Assembly: GCA_013396655.1 (NCBI GenBank)
Contig: WBMV01009266.1
Coordinates: forward strand, 1,692,107 to 1,756,106
Reading direction: 5' to 3'
DNA: 64,000 nt
DNA from: Campylorhamphus procurvoides
Lineage: Eukaryota; Chordata; Aves; Passeriformes; Dendrocolaptidae
Of this stretch, positions 14,173-27,000 are shown piece by piece (the stretch's first letter is position 1; the number at the start of each line of letters is the position of its first letter). The notes under the pieces were generated by a model. The model searched no databases, was not told where the DNA came from, and saw only the letters and a list, made by a program, of their open reading frames with translations. Both the position numbers and the translations under genes were made by a program.

Positions 14173-14199
14173 AATTACAACTTGCCTGAAGTTGTAATT
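14173..14199. repeat. Perfect 11-bp inverted repeat, 5-nt loop
   Basis: AATTACAACTT, spacer GCCTG, then AAGTTGTAATT: a perfect palindromic stem of 11 bp. There is no T run or gene nearby to make it a functional RNA or terminator, so its meaning is unknown. Confidence 0.9.
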
Positions 14200-15087
14200 C
14201 TGAAGTTGATGAAAAAAAAGATCTTGAGTTTTTCTTGTTTAAGTTTGTAATGTTTAAAGCATTTTGGTCTTTCAAGTGCTTTTCTGCCTATGATCTCTCA
14301 GCAACTTACAGTGATTAATGGAAGCTCCAGCACACTCTCATATGACAGAGGAGACACAAGATTACAGCAGTTTCTTCTTCAAGAAATGAAAATTGCACTC
14401 TCTAAGCCACTAGAATAAAGTAACTGGTGATGAACGTTGACTTTAATGCCTACTGGGGATCTCTCACTTCGGCACTAAAATTCAGCCTCTTGTCGGATGA
14501 GAACACATCTGCCATCCAGCCATCTGCAGCCACGGCGAAAAGCAGTTCAGAGGCAGCTGCTTTGGGGTCACAATGCAACAAAAATGGGAGTTGAAACTCA
14601 ACAAAGGCAATTTCCCTAACCATAAAATTATTTTTATGTGAAATCTAGAAAAGACCAAACTGGATAGGTAGAAATTTTAAAAGGACTGACCTCTGTCGGT
14701 TAGGAACAGTTCAAAGAAAAGTGTTTTCACTGAGTTCAAGTTAAATATTTAAGGAGGTTATTTATTGAGAAATGTTGTAGTTTGGTTTTAGATTCAATCC
14801 ATTCCTGAAAACACTGTTGGACTTGCAGTGTTTTCAGTGCAGTCAAAACACTGCTTGTAACACCAACAGCACAGAGAGGAGCCCCAAGACACTCTGCAGA
14901 TGGATGGGGAGAGATATCCCACGTCCTAAAGAACGTGGGGCCCAAAGAGATGAGTCAGGCAAAGAGTGGAAAGAGATAGCAAAGGTTAACAGTTAACCCA
15001 GGCTTTCCAAATCCCTCTTTTATGGAATCCTACCTTCTGATTTTGTGATTGTAATTGGCTCAGGCTTAGAATGAAAATAAATTATAA

Positions 15088-15222
15088 AATCACAGAATGC
15101 TTTGTGTTGGAAGGAGCCTTAAAGACCATCTAGTTCCAACTCCCTGCCACGGTCAGGGATACCTTCCACTAGACCAGGTTCTCAAAGCCTCATCCAGCCT
15201 GGCTTTGAACACTTCAGGGATG
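15088..15222 (-). mobile_element. CR1 LINE 3' tail
   Basis: It reads AATCACAGAATG, GTTGGAAGGAGCCTTAAAGA, CCATCTAGTTCCAACTCCCT, CCACTAGACCAGGTTCTCAA and ACTTCAGGGATG on the plus strand, the reverse complement of the CR1 3' terminus. Short, 5'-truncated copy. Confidence 0.92.
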
Positions 15223-18200
15223 AACAAATGATTTGTATTTAATGTGTTTGGCATTCATTATTTCACCCAAAAGGTAGTTCAGGTGAGTTTCCTGGCAAAT
15301 ACAACCTATTTTCTCTCGAGAAATAAAAGCCGTTATGCCAACCTCTCATCTGGCACACTTGTTTCTCCCTCAGTCTTGCAGACACAGCCAGTTCCACTGA
15401 GTGCCTGGCTCTGTGGGCTGCCCTGGTACCATGCCATTCATGCCCTGTAAAAGACAAAGCTCCATGGCCATGGTTAATCAGACACAGGTTAAAGACATCC
15501 CAGGCAGCTTCCAGCCAGCACAGCAGAGCTCCTGCTGCCTGGAAGCAGCTGGGCAAAAACACCTTTAGTGACCCAGGCAATACCCAGCCACCCCATGGAC
15601 TCACTGCCCAGGGCAGAGACCTCTTATCTGTGAAAACTGTGCATGGCAGGATCAGTTTAAATATCCTAAATTCTCTCTGGAAATATCTACATGTCACAGC
15701 CTGAGCAAGCCCTTTGGGCAGAATTTCTGGGATCTCTGATCATCCTGCTCTGGACTCACAGGGAGGTGAGCCAATCCTGAGCCTCTGCGTGTTGCACAAG
15801 GGAACCTTCTAGAGAAACAGCACATCACTCTTCAGTGATGAAAACACCTTCTCCTGCCCTTCCTCTGGCTCTTAATAGATTACCTGCAAAATTACCTGCT
15901 CTGCACAACCAACAAGCAGTATTTGTTTGCCAGGATGTGTCCTTCTCTGTGAACACAAGACCCTGAGCTGCTGGTGGTGGCTCTGGTTCACCCAGGGTGG
16001 CTCCATCACTGGGAAGGGATGCTCTGCAACATCCAAGCTCTCTGCCACATCACCCAGCCCTGGAGTTGTCTTCTGTAGGGTGCATGTGTGGGAGACATGC
16101 TGGGAAGCATGGATTTTTATTCTCTGATGAAGTCTTACACACAAAATTGCTGCAAAAGGGAACAAGTCAGAAGTGAAAGAGGCTCCTCAACACAAGTAGA
16201 AAATAACATTCCCATCTCCCTCTCCAGCTGAGCCCAAGAAGGTGTGGAGCTGTGCTGGAACACCCAGTCTGGCATGGGAATCAGCCCACAGTGGTGTCAG
16301 AGCCATGGGGTGGGACACAGCTGCCTCCTGCCCGAGGCACAGGGTGCTGTATTCCCTGCGAGCCCAAGGTGGTGGGTTCATGGCTGGACAAAAACCCAAG
16401 TGACTGCTAGAAGAGGTTTTCCACCACTTGCAGCAGACTTCCCTCATTGTGAAGTTGCCCGTTTATCCTGGAAGAGAGGTGGGATCAGCCTCCAGCTCAG
16501 CAAGACTGGGAGAGGAGGGAAGAGGTATGCTTAGTCAGTCTAATTATGGATTTAATTGTCTAAGGCTTTTATATCGAATTGGCTTTCAGGTGCAAAGACT
16601 GGCCCTTAGAGATCTCAGTGGAGATGCCATCCTGACTGATAGAGGCCAGAAGGTGTTGGTTTTTCCTTGTAGCTGTATCAAAGTGGAGAGTCAGGATGAA
16701 TGCTTGGGATGGGTTTCAGCACAAACCAACATGTCCCTGGCCCAACCAGCCTCCTGAGCCTGTGGAGACCCGGAGTGGTCTTCAGTGCCTGCCCACCCAT
16801 CCTCAGCCATAGGGGAGGTAAGGATGGGGCATGACTAGTTCGTAAAGACATTGAACATGGTTCTCTGGTGAAAGCCAAGTCAGGATTTGGCAATTCAGGG
16901 CTAACCAGGGCCTGTGAAACACCTCAGGAGAAAAGCAGAGGAGGTGGGGACTGAAAAAAATTAATGTGATGACAAGAAGCTGGAGGGTGGGAACCGAAGG
17001 AGAAGGTGATCTAAAGAACAGACAACCAAGCAGTCAGTCTAATGACAAGGATCCACTAGGTGAAATAAATGCAGGGGCAACTGAGCATGCAGGTGGCAGG
17101 GAAGTGGTATGAGACAGGAGCTGACAGGTAGGACAGGCAGTCAGGGTCCAATCGGTCAGAGGGAGGCAACTCCAGAGCACCAGCCTGTCATTCCCCTGGT
17201 ATTTATTCCACTCCATTTCCTCTTTGATTAAATAATTGCCTTTTCATTCAAAGGCCACTTTTACCTTTGCTACTGGCAGCCTCATCATTTATTACCTAAC
17301 CCATCCCTCCCTAAAGTCATGCTCCCCATCACTAGGCTGTCTCAGCCTCTCCTGTCCATCCTGCATTCCAATAGTCATGTCCCATCTCCAAGCCAACCCT
17401 GGGCCCCTGTAACTCAACACACTCCCGTGCTTTTCACTGCCAGGTAACCGGGACATCGCTCACCACACCACCAGCAGGGTGTCGATGCAAATGTGCCCCT
17501 GAATAAAGCACACATTCCTCCAGCTCCCACACATCCAGGGAACACCAGGCTCTGGGGAAAAGCAAGTGCCTGTGAAGACAGCTTATTTTATCTGAATGTG
17601 AGTTAGTTTGGAGTAACCACACCATTTTCATTGGATGCAGAAATAGGGAGAACCGAAGCACAGAGGGAAGAGCTGATCTTCTGTGCCCTCCAAGAAGCAG
17701 AAGAAAAGGCTAAAGGCAGCTCCTGCCCATGTAGCCCAAGACAGGCCTGTCACGATCTCCAGAAAGTTGCCAGGGGCTCCTTGACCTCTTCCTGGTCACC
17801 ATCAACCCAAACCAGCTCAGTGCGAGCGATGTGCACACGGGACATGCATGACCCTCCCAGCTCATCTTGGATCTGAGGGGATGCGGGTACAGCACCAGAG
17901 CTTCCTTATCCCCAGCCATTACAACAACAAAAGGGGAACTGCTAGCAAAAAAAAAGAAAAAAAATAAAAATTACCTGTGGTATTTAGGATAGTGTATTGC
18001 CTGACAGACGAAAAATGTCACAACCAACTCCCTCTAAGTCTGTGACAGAAGATCTGGAAACTGCTCGAGGTCACAGCCAACCTTTGCTGAACTCACACTG
18101 GCCCCACAGAAAGTACCCCCCTCTGGCCCCAAATTGCTGCCTGCACACCCTCCCACCTCTCCCACCAGGAGATCATGGGCTTGGGGAGGAGAAGCAGCAG

Positions 18201-20364
18201 AACAGCTCGTGCCCTGAAAAGAGCAGCAACTGTAAAACAAGAAATTGCAGCTTTGAGCAGAATCCAGTAAAGAGTTTGGAATCGGAAGAGAAGGTGTGGC
18301 AATGGGAAAGAAGAAAAAGAGCCTCCCCCAAAGCTCACAAATGTTTAATGTTTCCTTCTCTGAGATTTCCTAATTTTCTGCTGTCATACAAAATTTTAAG
18401 ATGTCAAATAGAAGCAATACCATCAAGAATGCTAAAAAAGCTTCCATGTGATCTCAAACTACTTCTGAGCAGGGACTGAGCTGATCTAATTAGAAGAGCT
18501 TGTTTGTTCTTGCTCAGGACAGTCCTAGAAAGAACATAATTTAGGATTGTTGTTTGGTTTGGCCCCACCACTGAAAACTGAGAATCTTTTTCAGTGTGAT
18601 TCACCACTGTATTATAAGATTTTTTTGGAAAACAAAAAGGAAAAGATATGCAAACTTTTCCTTCTGTCACAGCTGGCGCTTCAGGAGAGTAACCAAGGCA
18701 AAAGAAGGACAAAGAAAGAAAACTTGAAACAAACTGAATTTAAAAAAATTGTCAGAATCACTGCTGGGGTTGGTTTTTATGGAACTTGTCACAGTTCCTT
18801 TTCCAAAATGTGTTCTTGAAAATTCTCTAAAATCAGGTTTTCAATCACTCAGCACCTGGAAACTGCAGTATTTTTTAATCTGGAGAGGTAAAAAACTTAG
18901 TCTTCTTCCTTTGCCTCAGTGAAATTTTGCTAGAAAGGAACACAGAAAAAAGTGAGCATGTTGAAAATGTGACTTTTTGTTTTTTAATTGTTGGGGAGAG
19001 GTGTTGAAAGGGAAGTTTAAAAAATAAACTTACCACCTGTCTTTTCAGCTTGTGGGTGTCAAGCTTACAAAAAATATTAACAGCAATGTCAAAATCGTAG
19101 CCAAATTTAGAGCAAACATCACTTTTCATATGAACCAACCACATTATTATGCAACTTTTAAACATGACAGATGATAGTTATTGAAAGTAAATTATAATGA
19201 GTGTTCAGATGGAAGTGTTAGGAAATGCACAGGCAAGCACACAACTTCAGCTTGCAAGCTGTATGTGTTAAATAGAGGCTATAAAATACATATTTTAAGT
19301 GAAATGAGAGTGAAATGTTCCCTAGATGAGTTAAGACCTGTAAGTTGAATTAGGCATTCACACGCTGAGTTCCTAAATAGATGTCAAATTTCATGTGCAT
19401 GTGTATGCACATATTATAGATAATTATAAAAAAGTAACATTTAATTTCATTAAACATTTCATTAAATTACATAAAATAAATAGATCTCTGTGTGTACATA
19501 AATTCATATACACTTACCTGTGGATTTATTTTTCTAACATATTCCTGTGTGAATGCACACACACACACATATCCACATATGCTGGTGGAGGTTTACATCT
19601 TGTGCACATGAGTGATCATGTTCTGACATAATGCATTTGCAAAACACAGTGGCAAAGACCTAAAAAAGCCAACTCTGCTACAAGGACAAATTAGCATATT
19701 GTGAGAGCCCTGCAGAGGATATCAAGCATCCAGACATTTCAGCCTACAATGTCCTGCAACAAAGAGCTCGCTCCAGTTGCCTGCAGTCATGTTTTTTTTA
19801 AAAGATGAGAAACTAATTAGCAGCATTATCAGCATAACTTTATCAAAAATTCTTTATTTTTCCCAGGCTAGAGAATGAAGCGTGCAGGGAAAACGTTGAC
19901 TTTAACAACGTAATAAGAGGGCCTCAGTGGGTTCTCAGAATAATAATAATATCAATAACAAAAGCAACGGTAATAGATAAGTTTCCCTTTTCCCACAGTG
20001 GCTGGTGACAAATCTCAGGTAAACGGTATCAGCCCCTCTTCCTTTGAAAGAGAAAGATTTTACTTTAACCCCATCCCAGTTTACTGCAAATATGTGGAGC
20101 CTTCCTTGGGGTGGGGTATGGAGGGATGTGAGGGCAGAGAGGACCAGTCGTGGCACAGAAGAGGTGAGAAGAGGTTCCTGGAGCAAACTGCCCTCAGGCT
20201 TGCATGTTGGGAAGAGCAAGCTGGCTGAAAGCTGGGGAATGAACCTACACCCACAGGCACAGAGGAGATGGCCCAGGGCAACCTGAAAATCAAACCATCA
20301 GTGTAGGTACACCTTCTGGCTGGGAAAAAGAAAAAAAAGAGGGGAAAAAAGGTGGCTTCTTCTC
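15223..20364. other. Intergenic, apparently unique DNA
   Basis: No exon or recognised mobile element. The 160-codon plus frame at 17997-18479 has no recognisable domain. A (CA)n tract lies at 19555-19569 and an (AAT)n-like tract near 19940-19955. The part about 19640-19925 has several TAATTA-type homeodomain cores and reads like conserved non-coding DNA, but this is only an impression. Confidence 0.5.
19555..19569. repeat. Short (CA)n microsatellite
   Basis: About seven CA units, flanked by further CA/TA-rich sequence. Confidence 0.85.
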
Positions 20365-20878
20365 TGTCTTGATTTTGGCTGGGCTAGAGTGAATTTTCTT
20401 CCTAGTTGCACTGTCACACGTAGGATGAGAATAATGCTGGTAACACACTGTTGTTCTGGTTGTTGCTAAGTAGTGTTTAAGTCAGAGTTTTCAGTTTCCC
20501 AGGCTCTGCCAGTGAGGTGGTGCCTGGCCAGGACAGCTAACCCAAACTGGCCAGAGGGATATTCCACCCCACAGGACATCACACTCAATATATAAACTGG
20601 GGAAAACTGGCTGGGGGACGGGCTGGACATTGGTGAGCAATGGTATTTTCCATCACTTTTCCTTCTTGTGTTTTATTCCTCCCTCGCCTTTTCATTACTA
20701 TTATTATCATTATTGCAATTAATATTATTATTTTATTTCATTTCAAATATTAAACTATACTTGCCCCAATCCATGAGTTTTACTTTTTTCCCCAAATTTC
20801 CTCCCCACTGGGGCAGGGAGTGGGAGTGAACGAGCAACTGGAAGGTAGTCAGCTGCCAGCTGGGGTTAAACCACGGCA
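20365..20878 (+). mobile_element. Solo LTR of an avian endogenous retrovirus (ERVL-like)
   Basis: A 514-bp element beginning TG and ending CA. It matches the pattern of a common avian ERV LTR family: TTGATTTTGGCTGGGCTAGA near the 5' end, GGACAGCTAACCCAAACTGG, AGGGATATTCCACC, a TATATAAACTGGGG TATA-box-like site, an ATTAAACTATACTTG polyadenylation-like region, and GCTGGGGTTAAACCACGGCA at the 3' end. The flanks TTCTC and TCCTC look like a 5-bp target-site duplication with one change. There are no gag, pol or env remnants and no second LTR, so it is a recombinational solo LTR. It contains an internal (ATT)n-rich tract near 20698-20735. The family assignment is from memory. Confidence 0.85.
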
Positions 20879-22814
20879 TCCTCACTTTGCACTGTGATGA
20901 AGAGGAAGAAACTCCATGGTCCATCCAGCCCTTCTCTCTCAACCACAGTCATTAGAAGCTTCTAAAGGGACAGTAAGAGTTGCTTTGTGTAAACCTTCAC
21001 AGCCAGCCAGAGATTTTTGGAACATTCAGGCCAGAGAAGTGCAAGCAGTGTTAACATGCTCAGAAGGGCAGTTTGCTTTATGTAACTTGTGTTTGGTGCT
21101 TGGTGTTGTCACAGTTCTAGCAAGGAACTCACAGATAGTGGTGCCTCTCCTCATAGCCGGCACTCCTGGAATTGTACACGTTTTGTTTATCACTGAAAGC
21201 TTGAAAATTTCTGTACAAGACAGAAATGCACCTCTACCTAGAAAGAAGGCAAAAGCAGGTTAAGTCTTCTTTTTAACCTTCATTTTCAAGCCGCTGGTGA
21301 GAGTCACAGGAATGAAAAATTACGCTGGACCTGGGCCACCGAGCCCCGAATGATGGAGTATTTTCTATGTGGGTTTTAAGGTTTTACACGAGAAACCCAC
21401 CCCCAAAGTGTGCATAGCATGAGCTCCAGAAGTCAATGTACTCTCTGCTGAAGGGCCAAATTATCCCTGCTGGGATGTGGTCCCAGGCAGTGTAGTTGAT
21501 TGAACCCGAGGCTCCAACAACTGGACTTGGGAAATGTCACAGAAGCCTGAAGAATAGTAAAAACATGGAAATATCTCCTGAGGGAATGTGTGTCACTCAC
21601 TGCTCCTGTCAAGGAAATTGCAGAAAAATCTCAGCTGACAAATATACACACCCCAGGAACAGCACTACCATGGATGACAAACCCATCACACCAGGAAACA
21701 GTGATTGCTGCACCCCTTCCAACAGCAGCCTCACCGCTCCAGGCAAAGCAATCCACAGGAGACAAACAACCCCCAGCCTGTGCAAACTGCCATGCTTCCT
21801 GCAAAAACACCCTGCCTCAAATCCCCAAGGCTGAAATAGCCCTCAGCCCACACAGGAAAGGGAACACCCTGCTCCTGTCCTTGTCCTCCCACCCAGTCAC
21901 CACCAGGAGAGAGGAAGTGCAGAGAGGAACCAAAGAACTAAAAGGACAACTCATCCTCTGGTACCCACCTGCTTTGTACTGAGGATGTTCATTCTGCCCA
22001 TCCACAAGGATGGGAGAACAGCCACAGGATGAAGACAAACATCAGCTGGGATGGCCAGTGGCCAACAAGCTGACAGGCATCACAGGTGGAAGTAGCTCAT
22101 GGTGCCTACCAAACCAGCTCAGCAACATCTGGAGCTGCCCAGAGACTGTGGCCAAAGCTGGGACAAACCTACAGACTTGCTGATTTGGGCTATGACTTCT
22201 GGTGGGATCAAAGGATGCCTGTGTTGTGAAGAACAGGCCCTGATCAACTATGCAAGTGGTTCAATGGCCAGAAGTGGCCATTTTTACATGTGCAGTGTAG
22301 AGCCTGAGGGATTTACACTTCACTCTCATCCCTTTGCTCCCCACAGAGCAATGAAGGACCCACCAGCAGGTCTCAAGGGTTCAAACACACCCAGCCACAG
22401 ACCCTTCCCAGTGGGTGTTTGCCAGCAGGGTTATGAAGCACTTGTACAAACCCAGAGATGCTGTTGTTCTCCCTGCTGAGTCCAGGCACATATTCCATGT
22501 ATTGTGGTCACTTGTGGATGATGCTTCAGAAAACATCCATGAAAGAGCAGAGACACCGAGAGGTGCAATGTTGCTGAGCTCACAGGAGCAGTGGCAAGGG
22601 CTCTGCTGAAACATCACCCAAAATCTTCATCACTCTCAGGAAGGCTGGACCAGTCAGAAAGAAGGAAGACACATTGTTTTTAAAATATAGACAAATTTTC
22701 AGAGGCCGTGTTGGGAAAGCCAGAAAGCCCAAAGAAGGGAGAGTGGCCTTCTGGCATGTGAAAAGCATGCTGCAAAAAGGTAAGGGGCAGTCTGTTTTCC
22801 ATGTCCAGCGCAAA
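20879..22814. other. Intergenic, no recognised gene
   Basis: From about 21490 to 22500 the sequence is CA/AG-rich with few stops, giving overlapping open frames of 112-130 codons on both strands. None has recognisable protein features and they look like a composition effect. It could be an unrecognised old repeat. Confidence 0.45.
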
Positions 22815-22900
22815 AATTAATAGGATTAAGGGAAATTCAGTTTAGATATGAGGAAAAATTTTCCAGCAGTTGGGATAGTAGAGAACTGGAATTAGCTTTT
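22815..22900 (+). mobile_element. Probable very old CR1 remnant
   Basis: AAATTCAGTTTAGATATGAG, GAAAAATTTTCCAGCAGTTG and GATAGTAGAGAACTGGAATT align in order with the CR1 segment before its 3' tail (TTTAGACTAGATATAAGGAA-like, then ACACTGGAACAGG-like). The copy is badly decayed. Confidence 0.5.
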
Positions 22901-23388
22901 CTGATATTGAGAGATTTATGCTCCCACACTTTTTGAGATTTCAAATAATATAGTCTATGATAGGTAACTATTTACAGTGTCATGTATTTGCATGGGTTTA
23001 TGTTTTCTAACAGTGACCTACCAGCAAGCTGCCTGGTAAGTCTTTAAGCTGTGAGATACTGATATTTATTTATCAAAGTATTATGCAAAAGAACGACGCC
23101 TAAGTCTGGAGAAAACTTTTTGCACGTCCCAAGTGGACGAAATTGTGCAAAATTCAGCAAAAAAATTGCAAGTGCTTCTGCATACCCTGTTCCAGCCCAG
23201 AGTTACAGTGGCCTTGAGAATGTGGGATCTTTCAGCAACCTGCTCACCTACCCTGATGTAGCTCTTCACCTTGATAAATCTCTTTTCTCTTATACACAGA
23301 CACAGGCCACACATATGCATAAAGTCAAGTCCAGCAAGTGGAAACAAAGAATATTATTTGAGATGGGCCTAATAGATTGGATTATAGA

Positions 23389-23413
23389 TAAATAAATAAA
23401 TAAATAAATAAAA
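23389..23413. repeat. (TAAA)n microsatellite
   Basis: About six tandem TAAA units ending in AAACC. Confidence 0.95.
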
Positions 23414-23569
23414 CCGGTGACAAACAGCCTTTGAGCACCTGTGTGCCAACTTTAATCCCCCCGTTAATTAAAAACGGCTGAATCATAACCCCCTCTCAGA
23501 AATGAGGTTGATGGTGGAAATGCCAACCGAGCAGACCCTCCAGTGCAGCAGCCCTGCTGCCACCTCCAG

Positions 23570-24035
23570 AACACGAGAGTGGAGCCACAAAACACATTGG
23601 CACCTGCTGGACCATTCGCTCGGTGCCGTCGCTCCCCGTTAATTGCTGTGTGGAAAGCAGTCCCAGCCCAGCCCCTTTATCTGTGTGCTCCAGCAGTGCT
23701 GCTCCCACCACGCTGGCTGCGGGGGCACGGCTGGCCGGGGTGCCAGGATGCAGTGCCAAGCTCGGGGAGCTCGCCCAGGCCATCCATCCATCCATCCCAG
23801 AAAGCGGCAGCTGGATTGCCCCGCTTGGCTCCCGGGCTGGCGCTTGGCTCGCTCTGCCCTTCTTGGCTGGAGAGGGGCTGTGCAACAGCTTGGAGCCTCA
23901 CTGGGCAGGATGCTCAGCCCGGCTGGCTCAGCAGCCTCTCCCAGATTTCCAGGAGATCGGCGCTCCCAAAGTCCTCTCTTTATCTGAGAGGTTTTCTCCG
24001 CTGCACACCAGCAGCACAACGCTGAAAGCCTCACC
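23570..24035. promoter_or_regulatory. Local GC/CpG-rich block, possible regulatory element
   Basis: It is noticeably richer in G, C and CpG than the flanks, with clusters around 23610-23640, 23710-23770 and 23815-23860. It also has a short (CATC)n tract near 23778-23798. Long frames open on both strands because stop codons are rare here; their products are not recognisable. It could be a small CpG island for an unannotated transcript or an enhancer. No core promoter motif is evident. Confidence 0.3.
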
Positions 24036-27000
24036 TGCTTTGAAAGCCAGACTGCTTTTCCATGCATTGCATCCTCTCGTGTCCATCTCCCCTGTTTTCT
24101 TCTTGCTTAATTTAAGAGCTTTATGCAGCAAGGCTGCTCTTAATTATGAGTTTCTATGATGCCTTTTAGGATGCGACAGCACCCTGATATCAGCTATTAA
24201 AACCCGCCAGGCTAAGGGAAACTGCAGCCTGTAAAATGGCTTCTGCCTTTGTAGACAGATTCCCTGTACAAATCCGGGACCAGGGGCCAGATCTCCGCTG
24301 GAGCCATGCCAGTCCCCACCAGCTGTCAGCACAGCCACAGAGGACCAAGTTTTTCTGTGCCACCCCGTCTCTTCATCACAACTGTCAGCTCAGGCCCCAA
24401 CACAGAATATTTATTAGTGGTGAAAACAGCAAAGAATAGAAATATCAACCCTTAGGTTGACTTTTGCAAAGTCATTAGGTAAAAAAAAAATATACAATTT
24501 GTCCTCATAAAGTGTTTAAACATGTTGGGAAAGATATAGTAGGAAAAACAAATCCTTGGGGCTTAGGGGTAGGTTGGCTTTTTGTTTCATGAAGGATTGT
24601 CAAAGGACTTACACTGCAGGAAACTTGACATCCCCCTTGAATTCAGATAGAGAATGGGAAATGAAGCAATCAGTGACAGCAAGGAAGCACCAGTGTATCT
24701 GTGGGCCTGACCATGCAAAAGTTACAACCAATCAAGTGCTAAGGGTTGCTCTGCACTGAGAGACAGTCTGAAGTATTTGCATTTACATACCAGCTGTCAT
24801 CAAGGCTTAAGCAAAGTGTTTCCAATTTCTTTTTATTGTATTTTGTGTTGTGTTTACGTGTTGGAAATCAAGGCACAGAGCCTGAAAGTCAGGGTGAAAA
24901 AAAGGACAAAGACAAATTAAATGAGGTGCCAGTGGAATTCAGGTGCTTAAATGCACAGAAAGCAATATTTAAACTCCCTGCTTTGCTGCTGTCTAAACTT
25001 AGAGATATCTATGTGCCCAAAGTATAATTCTTCATTAATCAAAAATTCCTTTATTCCTCTCCTCTGCAATGTCCCAAACCATCTGCAGTCCTCTCTGGTG
25101 ACCCTCAGTCCAAGTCCCCATCAAGCACTGCCCCCTCCATCCCACAGCCAAGCCTTGCCACGTTCCAGCACCCCCCATTCCCACCAAACTGGTGCCAACC
25201 CCAGAGCAAGAGATGAAGAGACCCCCCTGTGAGGCCGTGGACTGTGCCTGGCTGGAGGAGCTTCCCAGAGACCCCAAGTTTGGGACTAAAAGGGAGTTAA
25301 GTTAATCCACAGAGTCCGCCCTTGGCCAAGGAACCACCCAGCTCACTCACAGCATCACCCTAATCCCACATCAAGGGTTCTTCACTCTGACTCCAGCTCT
25401 CCTTTGGCATCCCCAAACCCCAAACTGCAAGGAAGGAGTAGAGGTGTTTGTGTTTCCTGCTGGGGAGGCATTTCCAGGTGCCCCACAGGGACTCTGGCCC
25501 CAAGCACTCTGCCTACAGCTCTACCAACACGCCGTGTCAGGGGCTCCTGTCAGCCAGCTTCCCATCTGGGCTGCTAATAAGAGCTCCCTCGACTAGGAAG
25601 ACATCACTGCGGAGAACAAAACCATCTCCTGCTGAACTGATTATATTTACTGTAAAACACAGAAACAAATGAAGTCTCTGATTGAGAGAGAAGGAGAAAG
25701 CTTTTAATCCTGCTCTGTGACGCTTGCCAGATTGACAAGTCTAGAAATACAAATGGAAGAGTAATTATACAAGACTCACGTCGCTGCTCAGATTTATTTT
25801 TTTTCAAATGTAAGAAAGAGAAAGAGACAGAAAAGGCCTGGCTTGTTATATTGGCTTCTGCAGCTCTTAGTACAAATTGATTAGAAATTAAAGTTCAAGA
25901 TGTTCCCAGCTACTCAAAAAATCTTCTCCTCTGAGCTGTGGCACAATCACAGCATTATGGATGATACAAGACAAAGGAAAAAAATTAAAAGACGAAAAGA
26001 GCTATTTGGGGCAAAGTCATGTTTTCATTGTTGCAAGTCCTAGAGCTCTTCATGGAAGAAGAAGGGGGAATGTCTATGCCACCTGATCCAAATAATTTCC
26101 AAGCTATGGGAGTAAAATCTACAAACAGCCATTAGATCTTTGAATTCAGTTGTTAAACAAAAGAGATAGAAAGGACCAAATGTTGAAGTGTCTGGCAAGT
26201 TACAGTCACTAAACACTGGGAAAAGATCCTTTGGGTCAGGGTTGAGCTCAGCACAAACACATTTCCTCGAGGGCCCTTGAGGACACTGCATTTTTTAATT
26301 GGACTTGTACTTCCAATTTGAGACCTGAGTATCCACCACACAAAGCTTTTTAAAACATACAGCAAAGACAGGATTCATCTTGCCTAATTCAAAACATCTA
26401 TGCTGGAGACTTCTGTGTCTCACTGAGCCTCCCATCCTTTGTAACCATGAAGGGAAACAGGCCCTTTTACAGCGTGCTCAGCTGACCTATTTCAGATATC
26501 AGCTTTAGGGCAAGATGAATCATGCCTTGAAGGTGCCAATTTCCCCGTGGTGCCAAAGCAAGACTAGACAACCAGTTTATTTGCTTAGATGGATCCCACG
26601 TGGCTGGGGCTGATGGACTTGTGCTGTGCTCTGGCTGAACATGGACTGCCTCTGGTTCCAAGTCTTACCTCACCCTATGGAGAGTCCTGTGTAGCCTCAG
26701 TGGGTCCTTAGAGGTGAGTTTGAGAAGCAGCCACTGCCTCCAGATACCATCGGCTCTGACAATTTCCATGCTCTGCTAATGAACCTGGATGGCTTCCCTT
26801 GAGAAACAAATCACCTTAAATATTTAAGTTGCCCCCAGAGATTTTAACAAAGTTTGAACCAAACAACGGCAGATTCAGCCCAATTCCAGCAATGCTGGTA
26901 TGGATCTGTAGTGGGAATAATTTGCATGCTCAGTTTTTGTTTCTTAGTTGATGTATATTAATTGCCCAGATAGCAGTATCAAGAAAACAATTTACATTCT

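Larger units (their letters stand above)
11140..15087. other. Intergenic, apparently unique DNA
   Basis: No exon or mobile element recognised. Contains a poly(G) run near 13204-13219, a (CAAA)n tract at 13305-13324 and a perfect 11-bp inverted repeat at 14173-14199. Confidence 0.5.

Noticed and set aside
17997..18479. 160-codon plus-strand open frame
   Set aside because: Low-complexity mixture without a domain; no upstream promoter or splice signals that I can support.
21496..22479. Three overlapping plus-strand frames of 112-130 codons
   Set aside because: Composition-driven (CA/AG-rich); no homology recognised.
23543..24159. Several frames of 114-178 codons on both strands
   Set aside because: They overlap in multiple frames because the block is GC-rich with few stop codons; none looks like a real protein.
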